Source: Angiostrongylus vasorum (Eukaryota > Nematoda > Chromadorea > Rhabditida > Metastrongylidae). From it: a stretch of 64,000 nucleotides of DNA. A program made the translations under genes and the position numbers. Location: NCBI GenBank assembly GCA_018806985.1, contig JADANN010000367.1, forward strand, positions 1 to 64,000, in the 5' to 3' direction. This document shows, in pieces, positions 1 through 12,725 of the stretch (its first letter is position 1; every line of letters begins with the position of its first letter). The notes under the pieces are model-generated. The model saw only the letters and a program-made list of their open reading frames with translations, was not told the DNA's origin and did no database searches.

Positions 1-1430
1 AAGGAAATTAAAAAGGAAGAAAAAATAAATTAATACTGTGGTATCGGCGACAAACACAGCAGTACTCCAAAATGGGTGGAGCAGAAATGATCGAAAAAAC
101 GGGGTTCCTATCGTTTTCAAAGGCATGGCACAAAGATTCAGTTGCCACCTGGCCAGGAGGCTGCAACCAAATGCACTGGTCTAGCCATTCCCGCAAACAG
201 CAAGTTGAATTCCCATAAGGTCGACCGAGACAAACTATTCGTCGTGTTTTAGAAGCCGACTTTCTTCTAACTTTCGTATGACTAACCAGCACATGTTATT
301 TCATTGATGCACTAACGCGAGGTCAATAAACGTTTCTACGTCTTCGTCTTCCTCAAAGTTGATAACCTAAGTCGATTTCTACATTTGTTCGCACTCTCGA
401 TATGGTGCCTTCGTCCCTTGTATCGAGTCGGATCTTCATCAGTGGAGCACCGCTTGAATAAGGCAGCCTCACCTGGCGATTCTACTCTTTCCTTGTGGAA
501 TCGAGAGCAGAAACTTTTTCCAGAATGGAAACTTTCGAGTCACCCTTTTCTAAACAGCACTTTATTGACTGATGGACGAGTACTGTATAGCTGAGATCAC
601 ACAGTTCGGACATCAGGTGTTCTGCGCTCTGAGAAGAAGAGATTCTTTTCAGTGACGAGTATTTGGGAAAGGCGATTATCTCAGCTTTGTTATTGGTGAG
701 GTCCTAAGGAGGGTAGCGGTTCCTCCTATAAATCTCCAATATCTAGTTGAAGCTAAAGTGGATCTCATTGCTTGCCCCTTCAGGAGTACATTCTTTAAGT
801 GAATTTTTTTTGTCTAACACTTTTGCAACAGCAACCTTATCCTTTGTTGTCTCTATTGCCACGACGCTATGGTGCTGCAAATAAAAATTTGCAGAACACT
901 TTAACGAAGAGTGCAAAAAACTGGTGTTGGGATGCTTACTAGTCTATCAGGAACGAAAGTAGTAATAAACGCGTTTTATGATTCATTGAGATCACCACTT
1001 GACTGCATTGGCTGATATTCGTTGACTTTGTGCACCGTCGCATTGAAAGAGCAAAGAGATGGCTGTTGCAAAAGAGCTCGTCGCATCACATTTCAACTAA
1101 TGCGACACGGAACTGCTACAAAACAGAACTGTCACAACACGGAACTGTTATTCATCTTTATTCAGCGTTCATAAAAAAACTTATAACAGCGCCGATAATT
1201 CAATAACGCTTGCGTTGTTTTCGATTTGTCATCCGAGCTATGGGAAACATACTGTTTCACATTTAGATTTGGAATATTCTCGATTTAACACATTAGACTA
1301 TATGAATCTCCACATCGTTCTAGTACTAGTATGAGGTAGTTCGCATGGAATAATAAATTCTTTGCAGAAAAATTTTTTACTCCTTTCTGGTAGAGCCGTA
1401 AGCATAAGGGTTTTTTTTGAGAATCGTACG
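1..1430. repeat. Left part of a 3.3-kb direct segmental duplication (copy 1)
   Basis: This stretch is closely similar to 45205-46650 in the same orientation; for example, the block with TAATACTGTGG, GGGTGGAGCAGAAATG and CAAGTTGAATTCCC appears in both. I see no coding potential: reading frames are short and broken differently in the two copies. It is simply the sequence lying 5' of the RTE-B fragment in both copies. Copy 1 begins at or before the window edge. Confidence 0.7.
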
Positions 1431-1439
1431 TTTGAATTA

Positions 1440-3000
1440 CTATTATCTGAACGGCGACTCTACAAGCTCGTGAACGATTCTCTCTATTGCTGGGAATGTT
1501 GGAACGCTAATGAACTCTCAGTAATTTGGACGAAATTCTAATCACTGTTTGTTTACAACTGCTTCTCAGGTTTTAACATAAATAATCTCAAACAGATTGC
1601 TCTTTTAGAGTCAATTGGCTCGCTCTTCACGTGTTACCTGTCTGAATGCAGGGTTCTTACTCAGTGGAAGACTAGCAAGACCGTGTTACTGTTCAAGGTG
1701 AACTACACGATATCGGCAACTATCGCCCAATCCGCTTGCTGTCGGTCGTCTGCAAACTTTTCATTCGAGTCATCCTAAACAGGATTAACAGAACACTGGA
1801 CGAACGGCAGCCATGTGAGCAATCAGCGGTTCGAAAAGGACTCATACGATGGGCCACATCCAAACGATAACAAGACTCGTTGTATCGCGGGCGTGCAAAA
1901 GACCTCTCTGTTTTACTCCAATCGATTTAAAGAAGGTCCTTTGACTCAGATGAGATAGAGAAACAGTTATGGAAGCCCTTGAGTACCCTACTCAATACAT
2001 AAAGATTCTTGGTGAGCTGCATAAATATTTCCACAACAAAGATATCAGTATTGTGTTAAGACGCGACAACATCTTGCCGAAATTATTTACCGCCACCATA
2101 CTGAACGTCGTGCGAACATTGTAATCGGATAATATGGGAGTGAACAACGATGGTCGGCAGTTACACCGTCTCCGCTTAGCTGATGGCATAGTTCTTATAA
2201 CAATAAATACTAGCCAAGCGGAAATGCTGGCCGAATTTTACAAAGCCTGTGGAATGATTGGTCTTCGACCAAACCTCACAAAAACGGTATTCGTGAGGAA
2301 CGGACTGGTTTCGTATGGAACATTCTCGCTAAATGGAACGAATATCTCCGAATGCTTCAGTTATGTCTATCTAGGTCGGGAAATCAACATGATGAACGAC
2401 ATAGTTCCAGAGTTGAGCAAAACAAACGAGCGGCTTGGTGAGCTTTGAAGAGCAGCGAGGATGTGATGAGGTAAACGAAAAACGCTCGACACCGTGCTCA
2501 TCTTTTAAACTCAAACTCAACGGTACTTCCCTGCGTTAACGTATGCGTCAGAAACCTGGTCACTGCGTGAACAGGATGAAAAATCACTCAGCTTTATTGA
2601 ACACGAAGTCGAAAGACGATGTTACGAGTATCCCGTTTCACTCAAGTAAGTGAAGGTATCCGAAGCTTCGACCTGCGTCAACGATCAAAAATCAAAGATG
2701 CCGCTATGTACGCCAAACAGTAGAAGATAATGTGGGCCGAACACGTAATGCGTAAGAACGACACCGATGGACAAGAGGCGTTAGTGAGTGGTCTCCTCGA
2801 GATGCTAAACGCACTGCAGGAAGGCCACCGACCCTATGGTCAGAGTTCTTCACGAAAAGCCTAGAAGAAAGATATGATGCTCAACGAGTCCCTAGAACGA
2901 GCAGAACCCACTGGGCTACTCTTGCACGCGACGGGGAAAATATGGAAGATTTGGTGGCACCCGCTCAAGGCACTTGACGAATAACGGGACTACAGGTGAT
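1440..3000 (+). mobile_element. RTE-B non-LTR retrotransposon, RT part, decayed
   Basis: Fragmented translations match the reverse-transcriptase half of a nematode RTE element: LSECR and TSKTVLLF (about 1640-1700), a GRQLHRLRLADG block where FADD is expected (2155-2190), GTNISECFSYVYLGREIN (2337-2391), and the C-terminal region ending near 2980 with the WATLARD-like and WKIWWHPL stretches. The catalytic FADD is LADG, so the copy is dead even apart from its frameshifts. The endonuclease half is absent. The duplicate at 46640-47870 carries the same LADG, so the change predates the duplication. Confidence 0.8.
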
Positions 3001-3243
3001 ACAGCTGTTTCATCATTAACGATTAACAAGAAGTGGGCACGCAGTGGTAGTGATACTGACCATCTCGAGCATTGTTCTGGTTCGAGCTCGAGAGAGGGTC
3101 ACTGAGCCACGTATCCACCAGTACCCGACAAATACCACACTTGCCCAGAAAAGTTGAATCACTGTAATTCTTTGGATACAATCCAATTCCGTTGTCCAAG
3201 GAATCCAGTGTAGAATCAACTGAACTAGCATCCCAACGACTTT

Positions 3244-3545
3244 TCATAAAGAATGAAGGATAAAGCTGTAGGGGGGTTTGATCAATCCCTGAGGGACCCG
3301 CCATGCATTCGACTCCACTAAGCATCGTTGGAGGTGATTGAATGCATATCTGGTCACTACAATGACTCGCAGTCGTCTACCGATGTATCGACCAGTTCTC
3401 CTAGACAAGTATGGCACAACTTCACCAACCCCGGAAGGATGGAAAGCTTGGTGAGCCACAGCAGCGCGAATCGATCCCATATGTGTGTTGCAGGGCGCCT
3501 CCGACCACTGCGCCACTCTCGCCACTCGACATTCATAATGAAAGA
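3244..3545 (-). repeat. SINE-1 copy (tRNA-derived SINE candidate)
   Basis: Read on the minus strand it contains GTGGCGCAGTGGTCGGAGG, which resembles a Pol III A box, then ATCGATTC-like B-box sequence. It continues with a non-tRNA body (CATCCTTCCGGGGTTGGTG) and ends near a TTTATCCTT-type tail. Relatives are at 26740-26950, 44485-44770, 48120-48213 (3' part only), 51685-51976 and 63625-63910. Confidence 0.65.
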
Positions 3546-3849
3546 AAAAATTCTCACGTTGGTGGACTGAAGATTTGATAAGGATTTCAATGAGTAGGTG
3601 CACCGTTGAGTATGTGTTTCACCTTACCAATACTAAGATTTTAGACTTTAAGAACAAGAGAGATACTTTTCAAAAACGATTCTGTCGGAAAGCGACCATC
3701 TTATTTCTTCAATGAATGAAGCACTGGCAAACGTAGTGTTTCCTCTTGCACACCTTCAAATCATCATGATACCATAAATGTCTACTACAATTATATGTGG
3801 ATCTCTCTCTACGCTGTTGCATAATTGTAGATTAAGATCTCCCTGATTA

Positions 3850-6190
3850 ACATGTCAACAAGGAAAGATTGAAAACTTCATTGAAGACGGGCGAAGAGTA
3901 GGTGCACGGTTGTTTCCTGTTTCGACAGAAATAAAGCTATAATCTGGGCAGTGATTATATCCAGAGTAGTGGAATGGTGCACGCCAGAGGACGACAACTG
4001 TCGGTCAGTAAGCCTTTAGTACTGCTCGTCGTTTACTAGTTGTGAACTTTAAACATTCCCAATTTCTCCGAATCAACTAGTATGAAGACCGAGCGAAAGA
4101 TTCGTTGCCGAAAACATACCTCCCTCAGATCTACATCATGGTGAAAATCTGGATACGCCCTTGCAAGGTTAGATCAGGACCCCAGGGTGGACCAAGTTGC
4201 ACAACCAGCAATAAGCGAGCCTCAGTACCTCGCACACTGGGTGCTCCCTTCTGTGACGTCAGGCGGTGGGACGACCGGTGAGAGGCTAGAAAATCTCGGG
4301 TTACGCAGGACGTCATTGGAACAGGATCTGACGAACACACGTACGACACGACATGGAGATTGTTTCTTACTATGCACGTATAATGCCAGAAAGCTCGCCA
4401 TAGACGCCGACTTTCACGCCTTGCTTGTAGCCGCAGATCGAATTAAATTTCATGTGATCGCACTATAAGAAAGAAAAAATCAGTAAAACCGACATACGTC
4501 AACTAAACAACAGGACCCCTGTGATCCGTGGTGGAAACGTCCCGTCAGAAAATGTCGGTAACGTAAGTTTTGTCGCCCACCCATCCATTGTCCATCTCGT
4601 CTACTCATGCGAGATTCTTTCCCCTCGCATTGCCGTCCTCTGTCTTCAACTGTCGCGTCATAAGAATATCACTATCATCAACTGCTTCTCACTGACCGAT
4701 GCATCTGAGGAGTACGGATTAGATGCGTCTTTACTATCAACAGGAGAAAGTTGTCCGCAATGATAAAGCGTATCACAAAATTGTTGACGGAGACTTCGAT
4801 GCCAGAATAGGAGCGAATACAATTCCGGAACTTTCGGATTCAGAGGAAAAATTGAAATGACCATATTCTGACAAACAGAAGATGTGCCTACATGACATTT
4901 CGGTAGTCCTGTCATTTTGTACTGGTTCCGATCACCACCTTCCTCGCGCCAAGATTCGATTCAGCCGCAAGCTGGAAAAGAACTCTCTTTATCGACCATG
5001 AGGAAAAAAGTCTAGCTGTATATGACGAGAAAATTCTGAGTGAAGTGCTGTCCAAACGTGACTGGCAGATTAAAAGAAGATCCCGATCGAAGACCACGAG
5101 CTGAAAGGCTGTGCCTAATTTCGCCTCAGTTCCTCGAGCAGGAAGATCGGGCCGCATATTCATCACTACTAAGGAGCTGCTCGAAAACAGAACGAAACTG
5201 AAGCTTGATCCTACTGCAACACGTTTAGCATGACCGAAACGAATGCAATCTTATCAGCGCCCGTCAACCAAGGAGTGGACCCGTCTACAGAAAAACTCTA
5301 TCTCACTGTTATCAGAACTGCACCCCCAAAATACAGCTTTTCCATCGACCTCTTATCATGCGCATAGGAAAATGTGTTGGATAGGGCGACACAACATCGC
5401 TAAAGCTATTTAGTGACACAATGCAATGGACAATGAAGTCACCCGATTTTGATGAGAAAAGAATACGTATTCATGGAATATTCCTATCAAACTATGGTTT
5501 CGTTGATGACATCGTCCTCTTCTTGAGAAGTATCAGCGAAGCAAAGACGATGATCAACGAAGTGGGAAAAGATCCGATTGCGCATAAATCGAGAGAAGAG
5601 CCAGTTCATGAGAAACCAATGGCGCGAAGGCGAAAAAATTGAATTCGATGGCTCTCTGATTGCAGAGACCACCTCGTACGTATAACTTATGGCAATCCAA
5701 CGGACATGGAAAATAACAAGAAGGAGGAACTAGACAGAAGAAGGAGAGCAGGTAGGGCCGCATTCGGGTCCCTGAAAGAAGATACCGACCAACTGAAAGA
5801 CCCAAAAATCCGCGGCCACCCTTTGGATTTTGGTTCTGCCAGCGCTCTATTATGCTGCAGAGACGTGGGCTGACACTTCAAGCACGTCAAGAATACTTTG
5901 CACTACTCACAAAGCGCTAGAGGGATGCCCTCTGAAATATAACCGGCCCTCTCAATATCTAGCCGGAATTCGAACCCCTGACCTTCGAAAGCTGTCAAAC
6001 TTTGGAGATCCAGGAGAATACACATCGATAGCGAAACGTAGAGAGCACGGTCACAAAATGAGAAGAACAGACGATAGATGGACGAAAAGAACTTAGAGTA
6101 GACTCCACGAGATTGCAAACGCCCCTTGGACGACCACCTACATGTTGGGCGGACGTGTTCATAAACAAAGTTAATTAGCTATACCCGCAG
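3850..6190 (+). mobile_element. RTE-A non-LTR retrotransposon with internal deletion
   Basis: The leader (3850-4150) is followed by an apurinic-type endonuclease in pieces (4340-5170; CTYNARKLAIDADFHALL, SPRIAVLCLQLS, and a SDHHLP-like site near 4930). Then, at about 5225-5240, the linker jumps straight into the middle of the RT (TNAILSAPVNQG). The RT motif reads FVDD instead of FADD (about 5500), and the C-terminal AETWADTS region ends near 6170. About 780 bp coding for the linker end and RT N-terminal half, present at 53410-54185, are missing. The same junction occurs at 27935-27960 and 61803-61825. Frameshifts are many. Confidence 0.8.
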
Positions 6191-6269
6191 CTGCAGTTGT
6201 TTTACAGGTCACGGTATGAGACTCGCACGCGTTACCATGGTGGGGCAAGACCACCACCATGGGCTGCGA

Positions 6270-6380
6270 TTACGAGAGAGAGAAACGTGTTTGGTCTCCA
6301 CCACACCGCAGGCATCAGCGGTCCGGAGTTCTGAAAACATTCCAGCATCATTATGGTTATAATTCACACAACACCATGCC
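6270..6380 (+). repeat. SINE-2 fragment
   Basis: It carries the shared 3' part GGTCTCCACC...CGGTCCGGAGTTCTGAAAACATT of the SINE-2 family. It follows the RTE-A 3' end directly, as it also does at 55230 and (inverted) at 21110-21245. Confidence 0.6.
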
Positions 6381-6536
6381 ATTCAAAATTGTAGGCCGTA
6401 AATAAAATTTGATGAAAAAATGCTCACATCCGTGCTTCAAAAGTGGCTAAAAAGAAAATCTTGATAAGACGAATATCAAGATAAAATAATAATTTGATTG
6501 TGAGTGTAGCTTTAATGTGATATTCCATGAAAATAG

Positions 6537-6740
6537 GCTTGCCGTAGCTCATCGGTTAGAGCAGTGCACGGGATTTGACGCCAGACGTGGTTCGCTCCGA
6601 GCTGCCGTTCCGAGCCTCAGTTCGAGTTGCTAGGGTCGCTGTCAAAATTTACTACATGGCTGAAAGTACTGACTTCATTTACTGGTAAAACAAGCGAGTT
6701 ATTGCATGCGCTAAATAATCATTAAACGATCTCCAGGATG
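6537..6740 (+). repeat. SINE-3 copy, tRNA-like head
   Basis: It opens with TAGCTCATCGGTTAGAGCA, a near-canonical tRNA D-arm/A-box sequence, followed by GTTCGAGTTGC as a weak B box. The tRNA cannot fold as a normal gene because the anticodon region is rearranged, so I call it a tRNA-derived SINE. Other copies: 20750-20937 (minus) and 55537-55740 (plus). Confidence 0.6.
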
Positions 6741-8225
6741 ATTGGTGAAATCAAATCCCTCATACATGGGGAGGATCAACGCTGAACTCTCGATCCTCTG
6801 TCGTTATGGAAATGCTTCATAAATTAAAAAAATACATTCGTCCTGTCGTCGAGAAATGGTTTTACAAGGCAGTAGATGTTGTATGTCTGTTTCACAACGC
6901 TGATCGGATGACGTTTAGAAGGGATCATGTCTCCTTATATCATTTTCCTAAATCTTTTGCCCTTTCCGTTTTTCATGATCCTTCGATTTTCTTTGCTCTC
7001 GAGATTTGTCACGGTGTTAAGAGAATTTGCGAAGGCATCCATATTCTGGTGCTCATGAATCATCATAAACACATATGTTTTTCTTAATTATCTTTTCCTC
7101 AACCGCTGTGGAAAATGAGAAGCGAAAGTGGAAGTGAAACACATTCGACGTTCTCTGTGACGTTATGGCATCGGTTATACACGGATTCCAAGTATTCACC
7201 TGGAAACACCTGTTTGACTTAGGCATTTTCTAATGCTCCCATGCTGGTAGAATAGAACATGATCGTTTGAACAAAAAAAAAAAAGAAATGGTAGCATCTT
7301 GTGCTTTTATCATTCTTCACCATCCTTTATTTGGCCTCGATGTACTTTGCTGTGCAGCATTTCATCATTTTGGGTATAATTCCTCAATTGACAGGTGTTA
7401 TAGGGCTTGCTAGCGAAGAGATACGCTTCGAATGACGAACTGTTGAAAATGCACGTGCTGCCTGTTGCGATAAACCTTTCATTCCAATCGTTCTGTCATT
7501 ATTCTTAACGTGTTTTTCGTTTTCTTCAATTGTTAACACCACCGTCTTTCGTGTGATTTCCAGGACTTCGTAGTGTTTTAAACATGTAAACCATTTCAAT
7601 GCCAATGTTTTTAAAAAACTAAAATCTTGCGATAGAAAGAGTGTTGAAAACGCATTTTGATTCTAATGAGGATTGGAATTACTTGTCGGTGTTTCTTGTT
7701 CTTCTTGTTTCTTACTATTTTGTCTTTACAACTGCAACTAGACCTACCTGGAGCTCTTAAAATTGCATACTAGAAGCATAAATAATTTATCTGCTAACGA
7801 TGTTTAGGCAGGTATCTGGAAGACGGGAATAATATCCTACTTGTGCATAAAAAGCTGATTAGGGAGAAATTTGAGCGTTTCACTGAGTTCATGATTTCTT
7901 CCGAACCACTTCACCATCTTCATCTACCGCTTCGGGTTTGCTATCTCCAGCAGAATTTATTTAGTAATAAATTCGTTAAAAATCCTGTACTTAATCGAAA
8001 TTGGTTTTTGCACGTATTTCCTTTATTTTGCCAGGGAAAATTAGCACAGCGGCTAGAGACGCAAGCATTAACCTAGTCAGTCTGTACATTAAGCCATACG
8101 AGCCTTTTTTACACGATGCAACGTCACATATTATGCATATCCTAGCACCCCTTGCTTTCGCTTCCTTTCTTCGCGTCAATCACAGTTGGTCTTTTTGTTT
8201 TCACCCCGCTTTGGCTGCTGCGTAA
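6735..8225 (+). repeat. Element E (about 1.3-1.5 kb unclassified repeat)
   Basis: Related stretches occur at 20155-20750 (minus, partial), 37400-38790 (minus), 39640-40200 (plus, diverged, inside an intron) and 55740-57200 (plus). Within it, an open frame at 6806-7087 (VVEKWFYKAVDVVCLF...) and another on the other strand at 7605-7384 (HVKNNDRTIGMKGLSQQA) recur in the copies. No protein family is recognised, so I do not call a gene. Confidence 0.55.
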
Positions 8226-8229
8226 GGAT

Positions 8230-8690
8230 TTTGTTCCCGTACCAGGATACTGTTGCGTGCCAGTCGTGTAGACTACCCCTAAAGCCCTGGCATAGCCGGG
8301 AGATGGCGGGTCCAGATCCTTTTACAGATGATGGTGAAGTATTGTAGATTCCAGGGAGTAGGCTAATCTCAGAGAAGTCTCGTGCCAATTTCTCGCAGTC
8401 AGAAAGCTGGGGTCCATGGCAAGCCGTGCGAGGTAGAATGAGCGCCCCCTGGCTCATTGAACGGGAACACCACCATTGTTACTCCTGCTCAATAGGGATA
8501 CTCTAAAATAAAATTAAATGCTAACATTTTTTATTTTACTCGTCGCTTTATGCCACGAGGATCCCATCACTTCTTGGAATCGATTCGTTTTCGCTCGCCT
8601 TCATCCTTGATAATGGTGTTTGAAAATTTCATCTTCTTCCGCCTGCTGCTTGGGAGTTTTGTCTTCTTTTTATGAATGTCGAGAAGTGCT
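8230..8690 (-). repeat. SINE-4 copy, truncated
   Basis: This is the inverse of 19415-20150. It shares the CTGGTACGGGAACAAAATCC and CTCGCACGGCTTGCC blocks. The tRNA-like head of the family is missing; the RTE-A endonuclease copy begins instead at about 8690. Confidence 0.6.
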
Positions 8691-10180
8691 GGTCGTTTTT
8701 ACAATATAAGACACAGTCGGGCTAAGGACCGGAACATTATAATTACACAGGTCCGGACAGCATTTTTTCGGACTGCTTTTTATCTCTGCTGCTTCCAGTA
8801 GTTTCTTCTGCTTGTACAGTTGTAGATCTTCCTGCAAAGCTCTTATGCAGCTCCATTTATTACTAGCCATGTTAAACGTGTTGCAGTAGGATCAAGCTTC
8901 AGTTTGCCTTTCCCCTTGAGCAATTACTCAGTAGTGACGGAAATGCGATCCGATCCTCTTGCTCAAGGAACTGAGGCGAACCAGGCACAACTTCTCACTC
9001 CTTCGACAGGCAGCTGGTTGTCTTCAGTCTGGTCTGCTTTAATCTGCCAGTCACGTTTGGATAGGGACTTCGTTCAGAATGTTCTCGTCGTATACAGCTA
9101 GATTTTTTCCCCGTGGTCGATGAAGAGAGTTCTTTCCCAGCTTGCGGCTGAATCGAATCTTCGCGTGAAGAAGGGGGTGATTGGAACCAGTACAGAATGA
9201 CGGGAGTACCGATGTGTCAAGTAATCGCCATCCTCCGTTTGTCAGAACATGGTCGATCGCCGCATGAGTCATGCCGCTGGGAAACTCCACCGTCCAGCGG
9301 CAGCCCTCCTCCACCTGGAAAAACGAGTTTCCATGGAGGAGACGTGCTGCTGACAGGAGTTCTGCGAGACGGTGTTCATTCTCATTTCTTTCTCCTTATC
9401 CAAAATTGCCGATCCTGTATTCGCTCTGCTTGCCCTTATTATTCTGGCGTTGAAGTCTCCAACAACAAGTTTATGATATGCTTTATCATTATGGATGACT
9501 TCACGCAACTGATAGTAGAACGCATTTAATTCGTACTGATCAGTTGCGTCGGTCGGTGAGTAGCAGCCGATGACAGCGATCCTCCTATGATGCGACAGTT
9601 GAAGACGGAGGACGGCGATGCGAGGAGAAAGGATCTCGTGTGAGTGGGCGAGATGAACAGTGGAAGGGTGCACGACAAAGTCTAAGTAACCGACATTTTC
9701 TGACGGGACGTTTTCTCTACGGATCACAGAGGTCCTGTTGTTTAGTTGACGTATGTCGGTCTTGTTGATTTTTGTTTCTTCTTAAGCGATCACGTGGAAT
9801 TTAATGCGGTCTGCGGCTGCAAGAAAGGCGTTGAGATCGGCGTCTGTGGTGAGTGTTCTGGCATTGTGCGCGCATAGTAAAAAACAATCTCCATGGCGTG
9901 TCGTGCGTGTGTTCGTCAGATCCGGTTCCAATGACATCCTGCCTAACCCGAGATTTTCTGGCCTCTCACCGGTCGTCTCACCGCCTGACGTCATAGATGG
10001 GAGGGAAGGATTCAGTGTGCGGGGTACTGAGGCTGGCCTATTGCTGGTCGTGCAACTTGGTCCTCCCTGGAGTCCTGACGTAACCTTGCAAGAGCGTATC
10101 CAGGTCTTCGCCATGACGTGGATCAGAGGGAGGTGTGTTTTCGGCGACGAATCTTTCGCTCGGTCTTCCTACTAGTTGAA
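8670..10180 (-). mobile_element. RTE-A endonuclease half, 3' truncated
   Basis: On the minus strand this runs from a leader (10180-10040) through LCAHNARTLTTDADLNAFLA (about 9870), the longest open piece 9727-9269 ([26 protein letters not shown]), then IDHVLTNGGWRLLDTSV and GSNHPLLHAKIRF (about 9120-9260), to the linker ALQEDLQLYKQKKLLEAAE near 8800. GDFNA and the DH of IDHVL are kept; the terminal SDH is SNH, which should abolish catalysis. RT sequence is missing. Confidence 0.8.
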
Positions 10181-10254
10181 TCGGAGAGATGTCAAAAGCA
10201 AAATCAGGAAACGAAAGTAGGAATGGAAAAAGTAACCGACCGCTCAAGGTCGAT

Positions 10255-10840
10255 GTAGAAGCCGTGCGAGGATAGCGACTTTTAAATCAAAATCGTCTCC
10301 GCTATGCTTTTTATCCTATGCGGCCCTAGCGGCGTACCTGGCCTTTATTTTCGTTCGCCATCTAGGTGTTCTTTTAACAAAGTACTTAAAGCTCTGCCTG
10401 TTTAACCAATATCGTCATAGCAAGTACTACAAGAGATCAGTTTATATCGTACCTGGACTCGTGCGATCACCGTCCCTGCCGTGGGGGCAAGCGGCGCAGT
10501 TCCGTGTTTCAAGTGTACGGTCGTATTGGCGGTTACCAATTGATTGAGGGCGGGTGGTATTTCTGCTGACGCAGGGGGTTCCTCCAGGTCTACCCTTCCG
10601 ATGCATCGCTTTATCGCTGCACTTACCTCATGGCTAATGAACGGGCAAGATAAATGGGATTTTGTTTCGGCCAAACCGTTCGTTTTTGGAGCATCGCTCT
10701 CCTTCGAAACTTATCTCTTGGGGTTACTATTTCGTAGCCATTGGAGATCGCTATTTGCCGAGGATTCTTCCCATGACGCGCGGTTCTTCCCTTAGTTCCC
10801 CACTTTATGCACGCAGAGGTGGCTGTTCGAAGCATGTTTC
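10255..10840 (-). mobile_element. Penelope-like element fragment with GIY-YIG end
   Basis: Minus-strand frames give QIAISNGYEIVTPRDKFRRR and KRCIGRVDLEEPP (10835-10560), then ETRNCAACPHGRDGD in a shifted frame, YKLISCSTCYDDI (about 10420), and TGRALSTLLKEHLDGERK followed by GTPLGPHRI (10390-10290). The order RT tail, CxxC segment, GIY-YIG nuclease is that of nematode PLEs. The frame is broken by stops and shifts. Confidence 0.7.
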
Positions 10841-10849
10841 TTAGAAGCG

Positions 10850-11730
10850 CTCTCTTTGTTTGTGAAGGGTGGTAAGAAAGGAAATGAACCAGGATGTTTT
10901 TATTACTTAGTTTTTCAGTACCATTTTGTTACCTAACTGTTACTTGATAAGTTGATTTGAACATTAAGAAATGGAAGCCATGTGCTCTTTCGGTTTCTCG
11001 CTGGGAGAATTTAGTGTACTCAGACTGTCATTTAGTAATTCAAAGTATTTGTCCACTTCCCGCTGAGTAAATAAAATGACAAAACAATCTTTGATATACC
11101 TGCTGTACAGTAGTGGCTGGTGGTCGAGAAGAGGGATTGTATCTTACAAATAAACACAATGGCATAGGTAGGTACCAGTCGCTGTCTCACCACGAGCCCC
11201 CGCAAAACATTTCCCAGACCATGCGAAAATCGAGCACTTTAGGCACTGCTTTGAGAGAGCCAATTTAAGGGTTTGACCTAGTAAGTTGCGTATTCGTGTA
11301 CCCTTCCAGGCTCTGAAGAATGCGATTCTGCCAAAACGTCGGCTACCGTTGTGTTGTATGTGTTCTATTTGTATGGAAGTAAACACGTGCTGAATAACAG
11401 TCTCGCAATTACTGAAAAAAGTAAACGAAACATTTATAGTCCAGTGTTGAGGTTAGTAGCACAGTTAATCTCAAAAAATCAGAGAAAGAACCACGGCCTA
11501 AAACGGTATAATTCCGTTAACCTACCCTTTATCTTGAAAAGTAAGCACGGCTATAATGCGGTGCTTAAAAAGGGCAGGTGTATAAAATTTGGTAAAAGTG
11601 AATGGATTGCCACCAAACACTCTTACAGGCCAGCTAATTTGTGGTCTGCTGTGTGATCGTCTATGCGCAACTCAAAACTGCATAATATAGCCTAACGGTT
11701 GAGATGGTGATTGAAGAGTTCGAGTATAAT
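10850..11730. other. Stretch without a recognised gene
   Basis: It has short open frames on both strands (for example 11351-11656 plus and 11386-11144 minus), but no recognised motif, no consistent splice structure and no second copy in the window. I see nothing callable. Confidence 0.4.
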
Positions 11731-11734
11731 GCGA

Positions 11735-11870
11735 AATCAACCACTATGATGCTGAGATATTTCCAAAACTCCGGATAGTAGTGTCTGTGGGTGGGGATCA
11801 AACACTCTATTAGCCTTTCCGATGCCAACGCGTTCACCACTACACCGTGCGCGTCGTTCCTTTCGCCTTC
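11735..11870 (-). repeat. SINE-2 copy
   Basis: It reads GATGCTGAGATATTTCCAAAACTCCGGA at the left and GCGTTCACCACTACACCGTG at the right, the reverse of the family's tRNA-like head (TAGTGGTGAACGC) and CTCAGCATC end. Confidence 0.65.
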
Positions 11871-12059
11871 CTCTTAGCCGTGTTGTTGACCTATGTCTGC
11901 TTTCAGCAATCACCCTTCAATGGGATTTACCTGGTGAGCATAAAATCGGCATTGACTCGAAGTAAGCTGAGCTGTGGTATAAATCACAATGTAATAATTT
12001 TTAATTCTACTGATTGTCCTTTTTCTCACGGGAGGATATAATGTGAAATATAGGCCCTG

Positions 12060-12215
12060 ATGATGCCGAAATATCTGCAAAACTCTGGACTGCGGAAATC
12101 TGTGGTGAAGAACACGTTAGACTAAACGGAAAAGGTAATAGCGTGTTAGATCCCCACCGTAGACACCTGCCCTTCGGAGTTTTACAAATACCTCAGCACC
12201 ATTGTGGTTGATTTC
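12060..12215. repeat. SINE-2 inverted pair (head to head)
   Basis: The left half (12060-12115, minus sense) has AAATATCTGCAAAACTCTGGA; the right half (12130-12215, plus sense) has GTGTTAGATCCCCACC and GGAGTTTTACAAATACCTCAGCACC. The halves are reverse complements of each other and would form a hairpin. Confidence 0.6.
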
Positions 12216-12304
12216 GCATTACACCCTGCCGTGGAAATTGTAGTAGACAGTAAATAAAAAAAAGTTAACATTGTGAGTTCTAGTATAGTTTATGTGATGC
12301 TCTT

Positions 12305-12725
12305 GTAAAGCGTTCGGTGACGAATGCATTGGCGAAACGGGCTAGACCGCTCTGCGTCCGTATGAAAGAACACCTAGTCGGTAAACTTAAAGTCATATCA
12401 AATACTCCACTAGGAGCGCATAGCATAGAGGGATACAACGGGGAAGGTTTTGAAATGGAAGTTAACATTTTCGGGCAGAAATCGAAAACTTCAACAAACC
12501 GACTGTGTATGAAAGACCATCGCAGGGTGAGTATGCTCTATTCGAGATGCTCCGCTGATGAAGATCCGGCTCGATGCGAAGGCTAAGACGCCACATCGAC
12601 AAGAGGAACAACAGTGGACCATCGACTCGGGATCATCGGCTCTGATGCAGACGAGACTGTCCAAGCGTTACCCGAACAAAGGATTATGTATGAACCTCGT
12701 GTAAGCTTATCAAAGGGAAGAAAAC
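12305..12725 (+). mobile_element. Penelope-like element 3' fragment with GIY-YIG remnant
   Basis: The frame starting near 12317 gives ARPLCVRMKEHLVGKLK, then TPLGAHSIEGYNGEGFEMEV, which is the conserved part of the PLE GIY-YIG endonuclease. The tail (12540-12720) matches the post-GIY-YIG stretch also seen at 18300-18420 and 58790-58920 (TTVDHRL-like). It is 5' truncated. Confidence 0.7.

Noticed and set aside
8..292. 94-codon minus-strand open frame
   Set aside because: The duplicated copy at 45205-45510 does not keep this frame, so it is not under selection.
6537..6610. tRNA gene (TAGCTCATCGGTTAGAGCA head)
   Set aside because: The D-arm region is tRNA-like but the anticodon and T arms do not pair, and the sequence continues into a repeat found three times; it is a SINE head.
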